A stretch of DNA of 64,000 bases from the NCBI GenBank assembly GCA_964019155.1, contig OZ025243.1:23519944-23583943 (forward strand), given 5' to 3'. Made by a program: the position numbers and the translations under genes. This DNA is from Osedax fenrisi. Taxonomy: Eukaryota; Annelida; Polychaeta; Sabellida; Siboglinidae. Of the stretch, positions 36,450 through 47,640 are shown piece after piece; within the stretch, counting starts at the first letter, position 1, and every line of letters starts with the position of its first letter. Under the pieces are notes generated by a model. It saw only the letters and a program-made list of their open reading frames with translations, had not been told where the DNA came from and did no database searches.

Positions 36450-37430
36450 ATATCCTATATTATCTTTATGTATTTATATATTAATTATCGTGTATAGAGT
36501 ATATTCTTAGATTTATTTTATTTTATATTAAATATATATATATATAATAGGAATGTTCTTATATGCTATGAATTTGAAATTCCTGAACACTTATCTTCAT
36601 ATTTAGGCTGACGATATATAATTATATTTTTTACTGTCCTTAACACTGTGAATCCCAGCCATTAAATACTAATATTCCACCTGATAACTCAAAATTATAT
36701 TTCTGTTCTTCACAATTAAAATAGAGCTTATTTCGAATAAAATACTTATACATTTATTAACTATAGTTAAAGAGTTAAAGAGATATATCTCTTTATAATA
36801 TCTCTTATAACCTTATAATTAGTAATATTATTTCCTAATATCACAATTAAACCATCTAACTATATTTTATATATTTGAATTAATCTTGATATCAATATTT
36901 TTCTTACATTATATATATATATATATTACTGTATGTAGGTATTTATAAATGTATTGTGCACTAAGTATAAATGTGTTATGTAATTTAGATAAATGTTGAT
37001 TTAATATTTTTTTGTTATTTGTGTTTTTATATAATTTGATTTCAGTTTTGTAAATTGCAAATAGTAAACTTGGTTGAACGAATTTAAATGTTATGTAACT
37101 TGGATGAATGTTGATTTGATATTTTCGGTTATTTGTTTTTTTGATTTCTGTTTTGTAAATTGTTAAAGATAGAGTAGTTTATAATTAGATTAACTAGTTT
37201 TAATTAGTTAGCTAATTAAAGATACGTCCACTACGCCCATCATGTTATCTCGTTATTATCGATAAGTTCGGTATGATATGGTTTATTAGTGCAAATAGAG
37301 TACACTGAAAGGCTAGTAAATCATATCATATTAATTATAAGAACTTCTCGATAGATACATATTTACTCATGACTGTTTATATTTATAATGTTTCATATGC
37401 ATCCATATTTGTTTTAGTTTGAGGTTTCAT
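36450..37430. other. A+T-rich DNA, no gene seen
   Basis: No frame or repeat recognised beyond short TA runs. Two T-rich TTTGATTTC(A/T)GTTTTGTAAATTG segments near 37040 and 37140 form a weak 100-bp direct repeat. Confidence 0.4.
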
Positions 37431-37439
37431 CCATTCGGA

Positions 37440-37590
37440 TTCGACCACAACGTCCATCCTCTATTCCCCATAAATCTACATCCACGAACACACCAATTCC
37501 CCATATACCCCCATCCACGAGCCACACCACATCCCCCATTCACATTCATCCACGAACCACACCACATTCCCCATCCACGTCCAGTCAAAT
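37440..37590 (-). repeat. GC-richer minisatellite
   Basis: Imperfect tandem units of CCATCCACGAACCACACCACA and TTCCCCAT, about 30-35 bp, three to four copies. It stands out by composition. The frame across it on the minus strand is low-complexity Gly/Trp and not taken as a gene. Confidence 0.75.
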
Positions 37591-38134
37591 AAATATATAA
37601 CCTGTCGATAACTATTATTCTCCATTTTCCGGAGTCAACACACATATATATATAACAACAACTGTACATTTATATATTTTCAAAATGTAATGATGATTGA
37701 ATAATGTTTATCATAATCATTTATAAAGTGATGATACTCTTTGTAAAGTCACTATAATAAATAATAAAAATAAAACATAACAACCACAAACAAAAACAAA
37801 ACAAAAAACTAACGCAACTATGTGGATGTAATAAGAACGAAATATAAAATAATAATGTAATGCAATTAGAAAGGGAATAGATATAACTTGATATGTGTAG
37901 TATAGAATGTGAGAGATTGAATTAGAACAATTCTTACATGATCATGTATAGACTACTCTTCCATTTTATGCTGGTATCTTATCAATATATCTTGCTCATA
38001 TTTAAAGCATTCCATACTGTGCTTAATTCTTATTTATCAATTTACCAATTTGACCATTCATCTACTAAATCCCTTTAACTTATTATTGGTGTTCTATGAA
38101 ATAACGGTCCCTTCTAAAACTTACTTACTTGTTA

Positions 38135-38193
<59 letters not shown>

Positions 38194-38417
38194 CTATTCA
38201 TCATTATTAACTGAACTTTTACCCTCACGTTCCCCATATTAAGTTATTATATGGTGCATATTTTATAATTAGTTTAAGTTAGTCTATATATATATATTAA
38301 TAGTTAAAGTGATATATTTTTTATTTTTAAAGTTATCTCCTTAAGTTAAACTGAATATTATTAATATCAACATTAAAATGATTTCTAAAAATGTTATATA
38401 AAATGTAACAAAATAGT

Positions 38418-38455
<38 letters not shown>

Positions 38456-38591
38456 AACAATTGTATATATAGTAATTTTATAGTATACTATAAAATATAA
38501 TATTTAATATTATATACTGTACATTTATTTACTTACTATATAATTTGGTATACATATTAATATAAAATAGTTTTTTTATACACATATACAG

Positions 38592-38671
38592 TAAATGTGA
38601 CGATGTGTAAAGCAGAGTTTGACCCATGTAATAGTTATCAAATGTTACCCATTCAAAATTATTTAAGTTAG
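38592..38671 (+). CDS. Ly6-like gene 2, last exon with the Cys-Asn end
   Basis: After a strong acceptor (CACATATACAG, 38581-38591) the frame enters in phase 1 and reads NVTMCKAEFDPCNSYQ then a short tail to TAG (38669-38671). C-x(5)-D-P-C-N is the closing signature of Ly6/uPAR domains. With the exons at 29946, 32650 and 35097 the mature domain is about 110 residues with eight cysteines, in the normal size range. The tail is too short for a GPI signal, so the product may be secreted. No AATAAA is obvious just downstream. Confidence 0.5.
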
Positions 38672-38682
38672 GCTAATCAACA

Positions 38683-38687
38683 TATTA

Positions 38688-38727
<40 letters not shown>

Positions 38728-38733
38728 AATATA

Positions 38734-38793
<60 letters not shown>
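38683..38793. repeat. Long (TA)n tract
   Basis: TA repeats interrupted by short non-TA segments near 38720-38735. Confidence 0.95.
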
Positions 38794-38805
<12 letters not shown>

Positions 38806-39059
38806 TATATAGTATATTATATGTATATATATATATTATGATATATGAGTTATATACTAATTATACACATTTGACACACACATATATATTTATATTAAAA
38901 TTAATAATTAAATGAACTTTTGTTATCAAATACTGAAGTAACATTCTAATCTACAGTAATTGTATTGAATATATTATTTCTTGATAACAATATATGCTAC
39001 CTCAAATCCTTACCAATTTAATTTAAATTAATATAAATTTACTTTAATTATAGTTATTG

Positions 39060-39685
39060 CCCAGTAAACAACAGATTTAACTTTGCGTAATATTTGCGCA
39101 TTTTTTGTTTCTATTTTATTGCAATATGAATAAAATAAAATAAAATAGCCTAGTGCGCAATAAATACGCAAAGTAGAATGCAGTATTTAGTATGTAAGTT
39201 TGTTTGTGCAATAAATGCGCAAAGTAGAATGCAGTATTTAGTATGCAAGTTTGTTTGTGCAATAAATGCGCAAAGTATAATGCAATATTTAGTATGCAAG
39301 TTTGTTTGTGCAATAAATGCGCAAAGTAGAATGCAGTATTTAGTATGCAATTTTGGTTGTGCAATAAATACGCAAAGTAGAATGCAGTATTTAGTATGCA
39401 CTTTGGTTGCGCAATAAATACGCAAAATAGAATGCAGTATTTAGTATGCAATTTTGGTTGTGCAATAAATACGCAATGTAAAATGCAGTATTTAGTATGC
39501 AAGTTTGTTTGTGCAATAAATGCGCAAAGTAGAATGCACTATTTAGTATGCACTTTGGTTGTGCAATAAATACGCAAAGTAGAATGCAGTATTTAGTATG
39601 CACTTTGGTTGTGCAATAAATGCGCAAAGTAGAATGCAATATTTAGTATGTAAGTTTGGTTGTGATAGAATAATATTATTCTATC
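39060..39685. mobile_element. Element starting CCAGTAAACA, interior expanded as satellite
   Basis: The left end (CCAGTAAACAACAGATTTAA) and TTTGCGTAATATTTGCGCA resemble the ends of the element at 54485-55131. The interior is the 51-52 bp tandem array. No matching inverted right end was found; the next family member-like end (CCCAGCAAACA) begins at about 39686. Confidence 0.45.
39157..39660 (+). repeat. 51-52 bp minisatellite, about ten copies
   Basis: Units of GCGCAAAGTAGAATGCAGT, ATTTAGTATGCA and TTTGTTTGTGCAATAAAT recur every 51-52 bp. Because the unit is near a multiple of three with few stops, both strands show long repetitive frames; these are taken as by-products, not genes. Confidence 0.95.
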
Positions 39686-40014
39686 CCAGCAAACAGTAAT
39701 AGTCTCATAATAACAGCGTAATAGCATATTTAATAGCTTCAAATGTTTACATTATACTACTATTATGTCGCCATTAAATGTCTATTATGCTGCTATTAAT
39801 TTGTCATGCTATTATGTTGCTGTTATGTTTCTATTTAAAGTATATTATGAGGCTATTATAATAATAGCAACATAATAGCAGTATAATAAACTTTTAAAAT
39901 TAATAGCAGCATAATAATAGCATAATAGACTTTAAATAGCAACATAACAGCAGCATAATAGCATGGCAAATGAATAGCAGCATAATAGAAATTTAATGGC
40001 AACAAAATCTCTCT

Positions 40015-41635
40015 CCTTAATTCCACCATCTCAACCTCATACCTTGATCCTCTTCCCCTACTTATACCCACACCGTTGCTTCACCCCTCCACAAAATCAC
40101 CTGCACTTCACTTTCATCCGGCTCCGTCCCTCCTGATTTCAAAGTAGATGCCATCTCCCCCATCCTTAAAAAGCCTAATCTTGACTCCCTGAATTCCTCT
40201 AACTACCGACCTATCTCCAACCTCTCAATCCATTCCAAAGTCCTCGAACGTGTTGTATCCTCCCAACTCATCACCTACCTTACAGCCAACAATATCCTTA
40301 ACATATTCCAAAGCGCCTACCTCCCCCACAAATCTACTGAATCCGCCCTAACCCTCATAACCTCCGACCTACTCTCTGGCCTGAACAACAACCGTGGCAC
40401 TATACTCGTCCTCCTTGATATGTCCTCACTTTCGACATCCTTGATCACAATGTCATCATACACAGACTCTCCGCCATCGGCAACAAAGGCATTGCCCTCA
40501 ACTGGTTCACCTCCTACATTACCAACCGCTCTTCCTCAGACAGGATTAAGACACACTCGTCCCCCTACCGCTCCATAACTCATGGTGTCCCCCAGGGCTC
40601 TGTCCTCGGCCCAGTCCTCTTCAATAATTATCTCCTCCACATGTTTGACATCTTCACTGACCACCCCGACATCTCCTTCCATACTTACGCTGACGACCTT
40701 CAACTATATCTAAACTGCACAGACTCCCCTACTTATGCCCGTGAACGACTCTCCTCGTGTATCATTGGTGTATGGACTTGCAAGTCCATACACCAATGTC
40801 TTATCTCAAACTCCCTAAAACTTAACCCCACTAAAACGGAAGCTATTTTTCTCCACTTACCACAACGTTCCTCCACCCTCCCTGAACCACCCCCATCTCA
40901 CTCGACAATACCACACTCCCCTACTCTCAACACGTCCGAAACCTTGGCTTCCATATTGATACCACCCTTTCCCTTGAATATCATATTATACACATGCATA
41001 CATCCATCCACTACCACCTACACTGCCTCCACTTAATCCGACGATCCATTCCCCTTCGCTATTACCATTTCCTCATCCACCCCTATCCGACTATTGCAAC
41101 TCCCTACTATTTAACCTCCCGGACTACAAACTCATCAAACTACAGAGACTCCAAAACGCTGTAGTTCGCTGCGTCCATTTACTTCCCCGACATTCCCCTG
41201 ACTCCATTACTCCACTCCTAAAACAACTACACTGGCTGCCAGTCCCCTATCGTATAAAGTACAAACTCTCCCTAACCATCCACAAAGCTATTCACCACAA
41301 TTCCCCTGACTACCTTGCCTCCCTCCTACATCTACAAACTCCAATTACTACACTCCAGACCCGTATCTCCAACACCTTTATCCTTACCACTCTCCATTTA
41401 TACAAACTCCATTCTTCAAATATACGCTCCTTTACCCTCTCTGCCCCTTACCACTGGAACTCCCTACCCAAACACCTACGAATAAACTCATCAACTCCCT
41501 CCTTTAAACGCCACTTCGAGACTCATTACTTCTCCCTTGCCTTCCCTCCCACTCAATAATTGTCCTCCTACGGACGGCCGATTGCTCACGTACTTGCAGT
41601 CCATAAACCAAAAAAAGTAAAAAGTAAGTAAAGTA
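40015..41635 (+). mobile_element. 5'-truncated L2/CR1-like LINE, GC-richer
   Basis: Plus-strand reverse transcriptase starting within DFKVDAISPILKKPNLD, then NYRPISNLSIHSKVLERV, QSAYLPHKSTESAL, TILVLLDMSS (A motif, frameshift near 40425 before FDILDHNVI), THGVPQGSVLGPVLFN (about 40585-40630), the catalytic TYADDLQLYL (about 40683), LKLNPTKTEAIF, and a C-terminal region with QRLQNAVVRCVHLLPR, LHWLPVPYRIKYKL and YHWNSLPKHLR, ending near 41560. A short AAGTA-type tandem tail closes it. About half G+C, unlike the host, which suggests recent arrival or an element with its own base bias. Several frameshifts; no endonuclease. Confidence 0.9.
40763..40798. repeat. 36-bp perfect palindrome inside the LINE polymerase
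   Basis: CATTGGTGTATGGACTTG is followed immediately by its exact inverse (18+18, no spacer). It falls between the catalytic YADD box and LKLNPTKTEA, where related elements have ordinary coding sequence, so it looks like a templated inverted insertion. Confidence 0.95.
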
Positions 41636-41655
41636 ACATAATAGTATACTATATG

Positions 41656-42614
41656 CAGAGCTGGACACGATACTATTTTTCCGGAAAGTAAGAGGGTAAC
41701 TCACTAAAATTGTAGTTAACTTGCTAGAAAATAACTTCCTAAAAATATGTCAGGACATTATTTCCGGAAATACTGCTATAGCTACTAGGGATAGTGGGAT
41801 ACCTCCTTTAAAATGACGTATTACATATTTACACCTTATAACGTGTTCTTCAGTAGATGATATAGAATACATTTGTTGATATTTATTGACATTTAATGAT
41901 GCCCACCATGAATATTTTAGTGTACTAGTGTTTATTTCATCTGAAATTATACTATGAGCCATTACAGACTATAGAGAAATATACATTATTACAATATACT
42001 ATTTTTCAACTAAAAATAATCAGCGAACTTTACTTTCGAAACATAAACATGAATATAGTAAATTATCAAATATATAACAAATAAATTATTAATATATTAT
42101 TAATTATTATTATTTAGAATTATCATATTTATTAAAATGATTTTATCTTTCTATATAATATATAATTTTGAATTATAAATAAATTATTATATAAAATATA
42201 TTATCAAAATAATTTCTTTGTTTTCAATAAATGTATATAATGGTTTTTGAGAATAAATCAATATAATTGATATATCATAATTTTTACAATGAATTAATTT
42301 CAATATTTACAAAAGATATTTAATTAAAAACTATATATAATGTATATATATATTACAATTAATTTATAAAATGATATTATACAATATTGATATAAAATAA
42401 ATATAATGACCAAATGATATATTATTTAATAAAATGTATCTGTTTAAATAATTGTCTTAATAGATACATATCGTAGATACTATTTATGACTAAAAGATAC
42501 GATTACAAATACTTTTGTAATTTTTATAATAGATACAAATACAAATACAAATATATCTACGATACTGATTTTTTGCCTTAATAGATACTGTATCGGCGAT
42601 ACTGCCCAGCTCTG
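41656..42614. mobile_element. Non-autonomous hAT-type element with 8-bp target duplication
   Basis: Starts CAGAGCTGGACACGATAC and ends with the inverse GTATCGGCGATACTGCCCAGCTCTG (split here as GATACTG and CCCAGCTCTG). Both ends are flanked by ACTATATG (41648-41655, 42615-42622), an exact 8-bp duplication as made by hAT transposases; CAGAGCTGGGCA ends are common in animal hATs. The interior has TACAAATAC and AGATAC repeats near the right end. A 70-codon minus frame (41750-41962, with YSWWASLNVNKYQ) might be a transposase trace but has no clear motif. Confidence 0.9.
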
Positions 42615-42814
42615 ACTATATGCTATATATGCTATAGCACAATTGTGCTACTTTATGTTGCTATTAAATGTCTATTATGTTGCTATTATGCTGCTGTAAT
42701 GTTGCTATTTAAAGTATATTATGCTATTATTATGCTGCTATTAATTTTAAAAGTTTATTATCCTGCTATTATGTTGCTATTATGCTGACATTAATGTAAA
42801 CATTTTGATTTCTA

Positions 42815-43082
42815 TTATTGTATTATATTATCATAATCAATTATAACTTTTAACTTAATATAAATTTTTATATATTTAATATATTATTTTATCGAAAATA
42901 AAATTGTAATATAACTAATTTATAAGTATATTCACTTAAATGTGTAATGGTATTAGAAATATTAATTTTATAAATATTGTATGGATTAAACTATTTTTAA
43001 AAGGGATGCGATATTCAAAAATGGATTATTTTACAGATTTTATTTTTCCTTGGTGGATACAATATATTACACGGTTTATATC
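42815..43082. other. A+T-rich DNA, no gene seen
   Basis: No repeat or frame recognised. Confidence 0.5.
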
Positions 43083-43084
43083 AT

Positions 43085-43169
43085 AAATAAGTGTTTTATT
43101 TTGATCATAAAACACTTATTTATTAAACAATTTTTATAATTGAACCAAGGACATTAAAACATGTCCTTG
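43085..43169. repeat. Two adjacent perfect hairpins
   Basis: Hairpin 1: AAATAAGTGTTTTAT (43085-43099), 7-base loop, exact inverse (43107-43121). Hairpin 2: CAAGGACAT (43146-43154), 6-base loop, ATGTCCTTG (43161-43169). A related CCTTGGTGGA lies at about 43050. Transcribed as RNA both would fold stably. Confidence 0.85.
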
Positions 43170-43329
43170 ATTGAACTGTACCCTTAAAATGTAAATATCC
43201 ATTTATATGTCCAATCAGCGTCAAGCTTGGATTATCTGCCCTTCTATGCTCTGAATTCTCCCGAAACAGGTATGAAAACATGTGTGTTATTAACATTATG
43301 AGTACGCTAACAATGATTATTGTAGGAAA

Positions 43330-43780
43330 ATAATTTTACAATGTAACTAATTATGAACGTTTTATCTATAAAAGTGTCCATAATTATATTGTATATACTT
43401 TATAATAACTTCATAAAATACTACACAATTTTAAATAAATATTGACATTTAAATGGTGGCAAATTAGATTTTAAATCTAAAATATATAATAATTACAATT
43501 AATAATACTTTAATAGATATCATTATGATTTACAATTTATGTATATGATAATCATATAAATAAATTGTAGATTGTAAAGAATTTTATCACAATTTAGTAT
43601 AATTTTACAAATGTGATTTTTTAAAATATATATTTTAGAAAAATAATTTTAGGACGTACCATTGAACGTTATCAACCAAAGTGTTATCTATAAAAGTGCC
43701 CATAAATATATTGTATATACTTTATAATAACTTCATAAAATACTACACAAATTTACATAAATATTGAAAAAATGTTTTAT
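43330..43780 (+). repeat. 300-bp direct repeat pair
   Basis: The block around TATTGTATATACTTTATAAT and AACTTCATAAAATACTACAC occurs at about 43330-43450 and 43645-43765. The leading ATCTATAAAAGTG is also seen near 44190 and 45635. Confidence 0.8.
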
Positions 43781-43839
43781 CTCAATTATTGTTTGAAAAT
43801 GATTTTCAAAATGATAGTTTTATTAATGTCACATTAAAT

Positions 43840-44664
43840 TTATTTGAAAAATAATTTGTCAATTAATAATATTCAATATCAACTTAATAAATCATTTATT
43901 TAATATCTTATTTACATATATAATATTATTATTTTTACTTATAAATATATATATAATAAGTTATTATAATGTTATTATATATTATGTTATTAAATAATAA
44001 TTATAATAATTGTATATCATAAATATACGTACTATATGTACTATATGTAATATAATATTACATGTTTAGCGAGCTATAAGTTATAGTATAAATAATTTTT
44101 AGATAATAATTTATTGTAATTTTAAAGTCAAAAATGCTATATTAATTAATTATTGTTGAACTTACTTAAGTATTGGTATTATCTATAAAAGTGTATAAAT
44201 ATATTATATATATTAATCTAATAAGTAAATCTTTTATATAAAAATTTAAAACATGTGCTATCAATATATTTTTAAAAAATAAACTATTTTCAATAAATAA
44301 TATTGTATATAAACTTAATAAATCATGTATGTAATGCTAAATTTACCCACACACATATATATATACACTAAATTAGTGAGTAAATAATTAATGTTTAGAT
44401 AATTATTTGTAATCATTTATTTTTGAGAAAATTTAATATGGCTCCCATTTTGTTTTGATTACGATTATGATTACGCCTAAATCAAATTTATAATAAAAGC
44501 TAATTTATATATATCTAATAATATATACTACATGTGCATTTTCAATATAATTTTATCATGTACACTAGTCAAATTATAAAAAGAGTATTTTGAATTTGAT
44601 CTCATATATCGTAATCAAAAAAAGGGCGCTTTGTTAGGGATGATTGATATGTATATCATATACC

Positions 44665-44714
<50 letters not shown>

Positions 44715-45180
44715 TATGATTACATAATAATCGGGATTTATTTTTATTATAAATGTAATAATTTGTTATACAAATTAATGTATGAATCATATTGATCAAT
44801 AACTAATTCTATTTATAATATACCAATTTAACTTATCTATCCCAATACATTAATATATTTGTCTTTATATGGGATTTTTAGGTTGTTGAAACAATAAGGA
44901 GAAACTGGTGAGAGATGTTCTTATCTGGATATCATCGCACAAGTGATGCTCGCGTCCTGGTGTGCAATAAAGAACTAAATACAAATATGGTGAGCGGGAG
45001 AAATGATCTGAAAACGCGTTCCCTGGAGTACCGATAAATCTCAACCTTGTAAGTAAAGTTAGTATATGTATATAAATATATATACATATCCTGTAATTTT
45101 GCGTTCAAAAATTCATATTGCATCTACATCCACCTGCCCTACTATAGCTAAATAAATGTATGCCGCTTACTTTATTTGGT
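43840..45180 (+). repeat. Local 1.2-1.3 kb duplication, copy 1
   Basis: Collinear with about 45360-46470: both have AATTTGTCAATTAATAATAT, the GTTTAGCGAGCTATAA block, a TA tract, AACAATAAGGAGAAACT, CCCTGGAGTACCGATAAA and GTAAGTAAAGTTAGTATATG in the same order. In this copy the conserved block at 44890-45050 is interrupted by stops. Confidence 0.8.
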
Positions 45181-45359
45181 TCAATACATATCACTATTAA
45201 ATCGTATTTATTATCTAATATTTTTGTATAGCTCAAACTTTCTATATGAAATCTATATTAATAATATAACTAACTATTATATAGTGTAAAGTCAACGAAT
45301 GTTTTATACAAATTATTGTTTTTAAATCATCAAAATGGTATATTTATTAAAAATAGTAT

Positions 45360-46470
45360 TTTCAAAATAATTTGTCAATTAATAATATTCAATATCAACT
45401 TAATAAATAATTCATTTAATGCCTGATTTACATATATAATATTATTTTGTTACTAATAAATATATATAATTATATATTATAAATATACGTACCATATTTA
45501 TTATATTACAAGTTTAGCGAGCTATAATTTATATTATAAATAATGTTTAGCTAATAATTTATTGTAATTTTAAAGTCAAAAATGCTATATTAATTAATTA
45601 TTTTTGAACCTACATAAGTATTGACTTATTATCTATAAAAGTGTCTAAATATATTATATATAATTTAAAATAACTAATAAATACTATTTATATGATATGT
45701 TATAACATAATTATAACAAGATTTAATAACTTCTATTTTACTAAAATTGTGAGTATTAATTTCTCATAAATTTTATATAATTACTGTTATGCTAGCATAT
45801 TTGAATACTATTATTTACAAAAGTCGATCTAAATATTAGCTAGTTAATGTGCGGTGGGTAGTACATGTGTAGATTTTTGAACAATACATTGATTGATATA
45901 TATATATATATATCATATACAGTATAGGTGTAGCTAAATATATTTACTATGATTACATAATAATTAATAGTTGTTTTTATTATATGTGTAATAATTTGTT
46001 ATACAAATTAATGTATGAATAATATTGATCAATAACTAATTCTATTTATAATATATCAATTTAACTTATCTATCCCAATACATTAATATATTTGTCTATA
46101 TGGAATTTTTAGAACACTGTTGAAACAATAAGGAGAAACTTGTGAGAGATGTTCTTATCTGGATTTCATCGCATGATTTACGTCACTTGTCTAATAAAGA
46201 ACTATATACAAAAGTTGATGGGCGATGCATATACAGTCAGGAGACCTACTGTGTAATGAGCGATAGAAATAATCTGAGCACGCATTCCCTGGAGTACCGA
46301 TAAAGCTCTACCTGGTAAGTAAAGTTAGTATATGTATATAAATATATATACATGTCATTTAATTTTGTGTTCAAAAAAACCATATTTCATCTACATCCAC
46401 ATGCCCTACTATAGCTAAATAAATGTAGATTTATGCTGGTTATTTTATTTGGTTTAAATTCATCACTTTA
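45360..46470 (+). repeat. Local 1.2-1.3 kb duplication, copy 2
   Basis: Second copy of the above. It keeps an open frame (46124-46303) and a good donor-like CCTG/GTAAGT at 46315 where copy 1 has AACCTT/GTAAGT. Confidence 0.8.
46124..46303 (+). CDS. Unassigned 59-codon frame in the duplicated block
   Basis: Open from just after a TGA, with no ATG near its start: NNKEKLVRDVLIWISSHDLR, then NKELYTKVDGRCIYSQ, then a stop after STHSLEYR. Mixed codon use and less A+T than surroundings. Copy 1 keeps KEKLVRDVLIWISSHK and then breaks. The GTAAGT 12 bases past the stop is conserved in both, so this could equally be a non-coding exon. No family recognised. Confidence 0.25.
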   Translation, partial: NNKEKLVRDVLIWISSHDLRHLSNKELYTKVDGRCIYSQETYCVMSDRNNLSTHSLEYR

Positions 46471-46529
46471 ATTCTAATATTTTGGTATAGATCAAACTAT
46501 CAGTCACGATATGAAATATATATTAATTA

Positions 46530-47640
46530 ATATCACTCACTATTATATAGTTGAAGACAGCGAAAAAAACTTAGTGTAATATCAAGCCGTGGATGTCCTC
46601 CCACCGGTGAAATACTGGACATGGATAGATGTGACCTGAGATGATTTGGTTTTGAAGCTAGTGAGAAAATCCACCTATGATTCATGAAACATGGGACTAA
46701 ATGCAAGTTAGTAAGATTAAAACACCTATAATCAGGTGAATTTGATAGGTATTCATCAAGGATGGGTTCAATTAAAAATAAGAATAAAAATAATATAGTA
46801 TACACTATACTTTTCCTTGAATACTTTTACTTTCGATAAATTCCCACTAGTAAATATAACTATTAAATTCTTTATAACAAATTTTTATTTAATTACTAAT
46901 TATTTTTATTTTATCAAATATAACCTTAGATCAAAACAAAAATATATATATTTATTTACACTAGTACATACAAATAGAGAAGATCATATATTTATCATTA
47001 TTAAATTACTAATTTAAAAAATGTATTTGGTCAAATACAAATATGTATATGTATATGTTTTATTCAAATACAATTACAAATGATAAAAATCTGATTTTGA
47101 TAATTATGACAGCTTATTTTACACATATTTATGTTTATTAATATATTATTCAAATATATTTCTGGTTAATAATTCAAATCAGAAAATCTAATTTTGGTAA
47201 TTATTAAATTTCAAATATAAATACACTAAATAATACATATATACTAATATTTAAATACATTTCTGATTAATGTTTAATATATAAATTTATCAATAAAATA
47301 TATTTTAGATAAATATTAAACTCTATATTATGATATATTTATATTAGTTTTATTCATAAAATAATACATTTGTTAATGTTTCATAGCAAAGGTATCATTG
47401 GTGTACAACTAAAGAAAAGTGATAAAACAGAATTGATACAAGTTTAGTATATTTAATTTTAAATGTATTGTACATGTATCCATCATTAATTTATTATTGT
47501 TTTATAGCTGGATAGTTATACATCTTCAAGATCAAGATGATCTTGATGACTAAAGGAAAGAGAAAGAAAAAAAGATTTTATCATTGTAAATTTTCCATAT
47601 GAATTGTAATATGAATTCTATTTATATTGTATTAAATATA
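46530..47640. other. Intergenic DNA, no gene seen
   Basis: 46560-46770 is less A+T-rich (CCTCCCACCGGTGAAATACT) and may be a fragment of an unrecognised repeat. The rest is simple A+T-rich DNA. Confidence 0.35.

Larger units (their letters stand above)
39686..42800. mobile_element. Foldback element of CATAATAG units, invaded by two others
   Basis: 39686-40005 and 42640-42800 consist of both orientations of units such as GCTATTATGTTGCTATT and TTAAATGTCTATTATG. Within 39767-40005 the two halves are inverted copies of each other. The same units, including ATTTAAAGTATATTATG and TTTTAAAAGTTTATTAT, resume after 42640. Between them sit a LINE (about 40015-41635) and a hAT-type element (41656-42614), both apparently inserted here. 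The left end CCCAGCAAACA resembles many animal MITE ends. Confidence 0.65.

Noticed and set aside
37427..37669. 80-codon Gly/Trp-rich frame on the minus strand
   Set aside because: It lies across a short minisatellite and the peptide is simply the translated repeat.
39116..39639. Long repetitive open frames on both strands (17-residue periodic peptides)
   Set aside because: They follow from a 51-52 bp minisatellite with a unit near a multiple of three; three frames are open at once and no start, splice or composition signal supports a gene.
41750..41962. hAT transposase N-terminal zinc finger
   Set aside because: Only one cysteine is present in the relevant stretch and no transposase motif is seen; the element is treated as non-autonomous.
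46533..46805. 90-codon minus-strand frame as a gene
   Set aside because: The frame spans a less A+T-rich block but shows no domain, no splice support and ends in low-complexity sequence.
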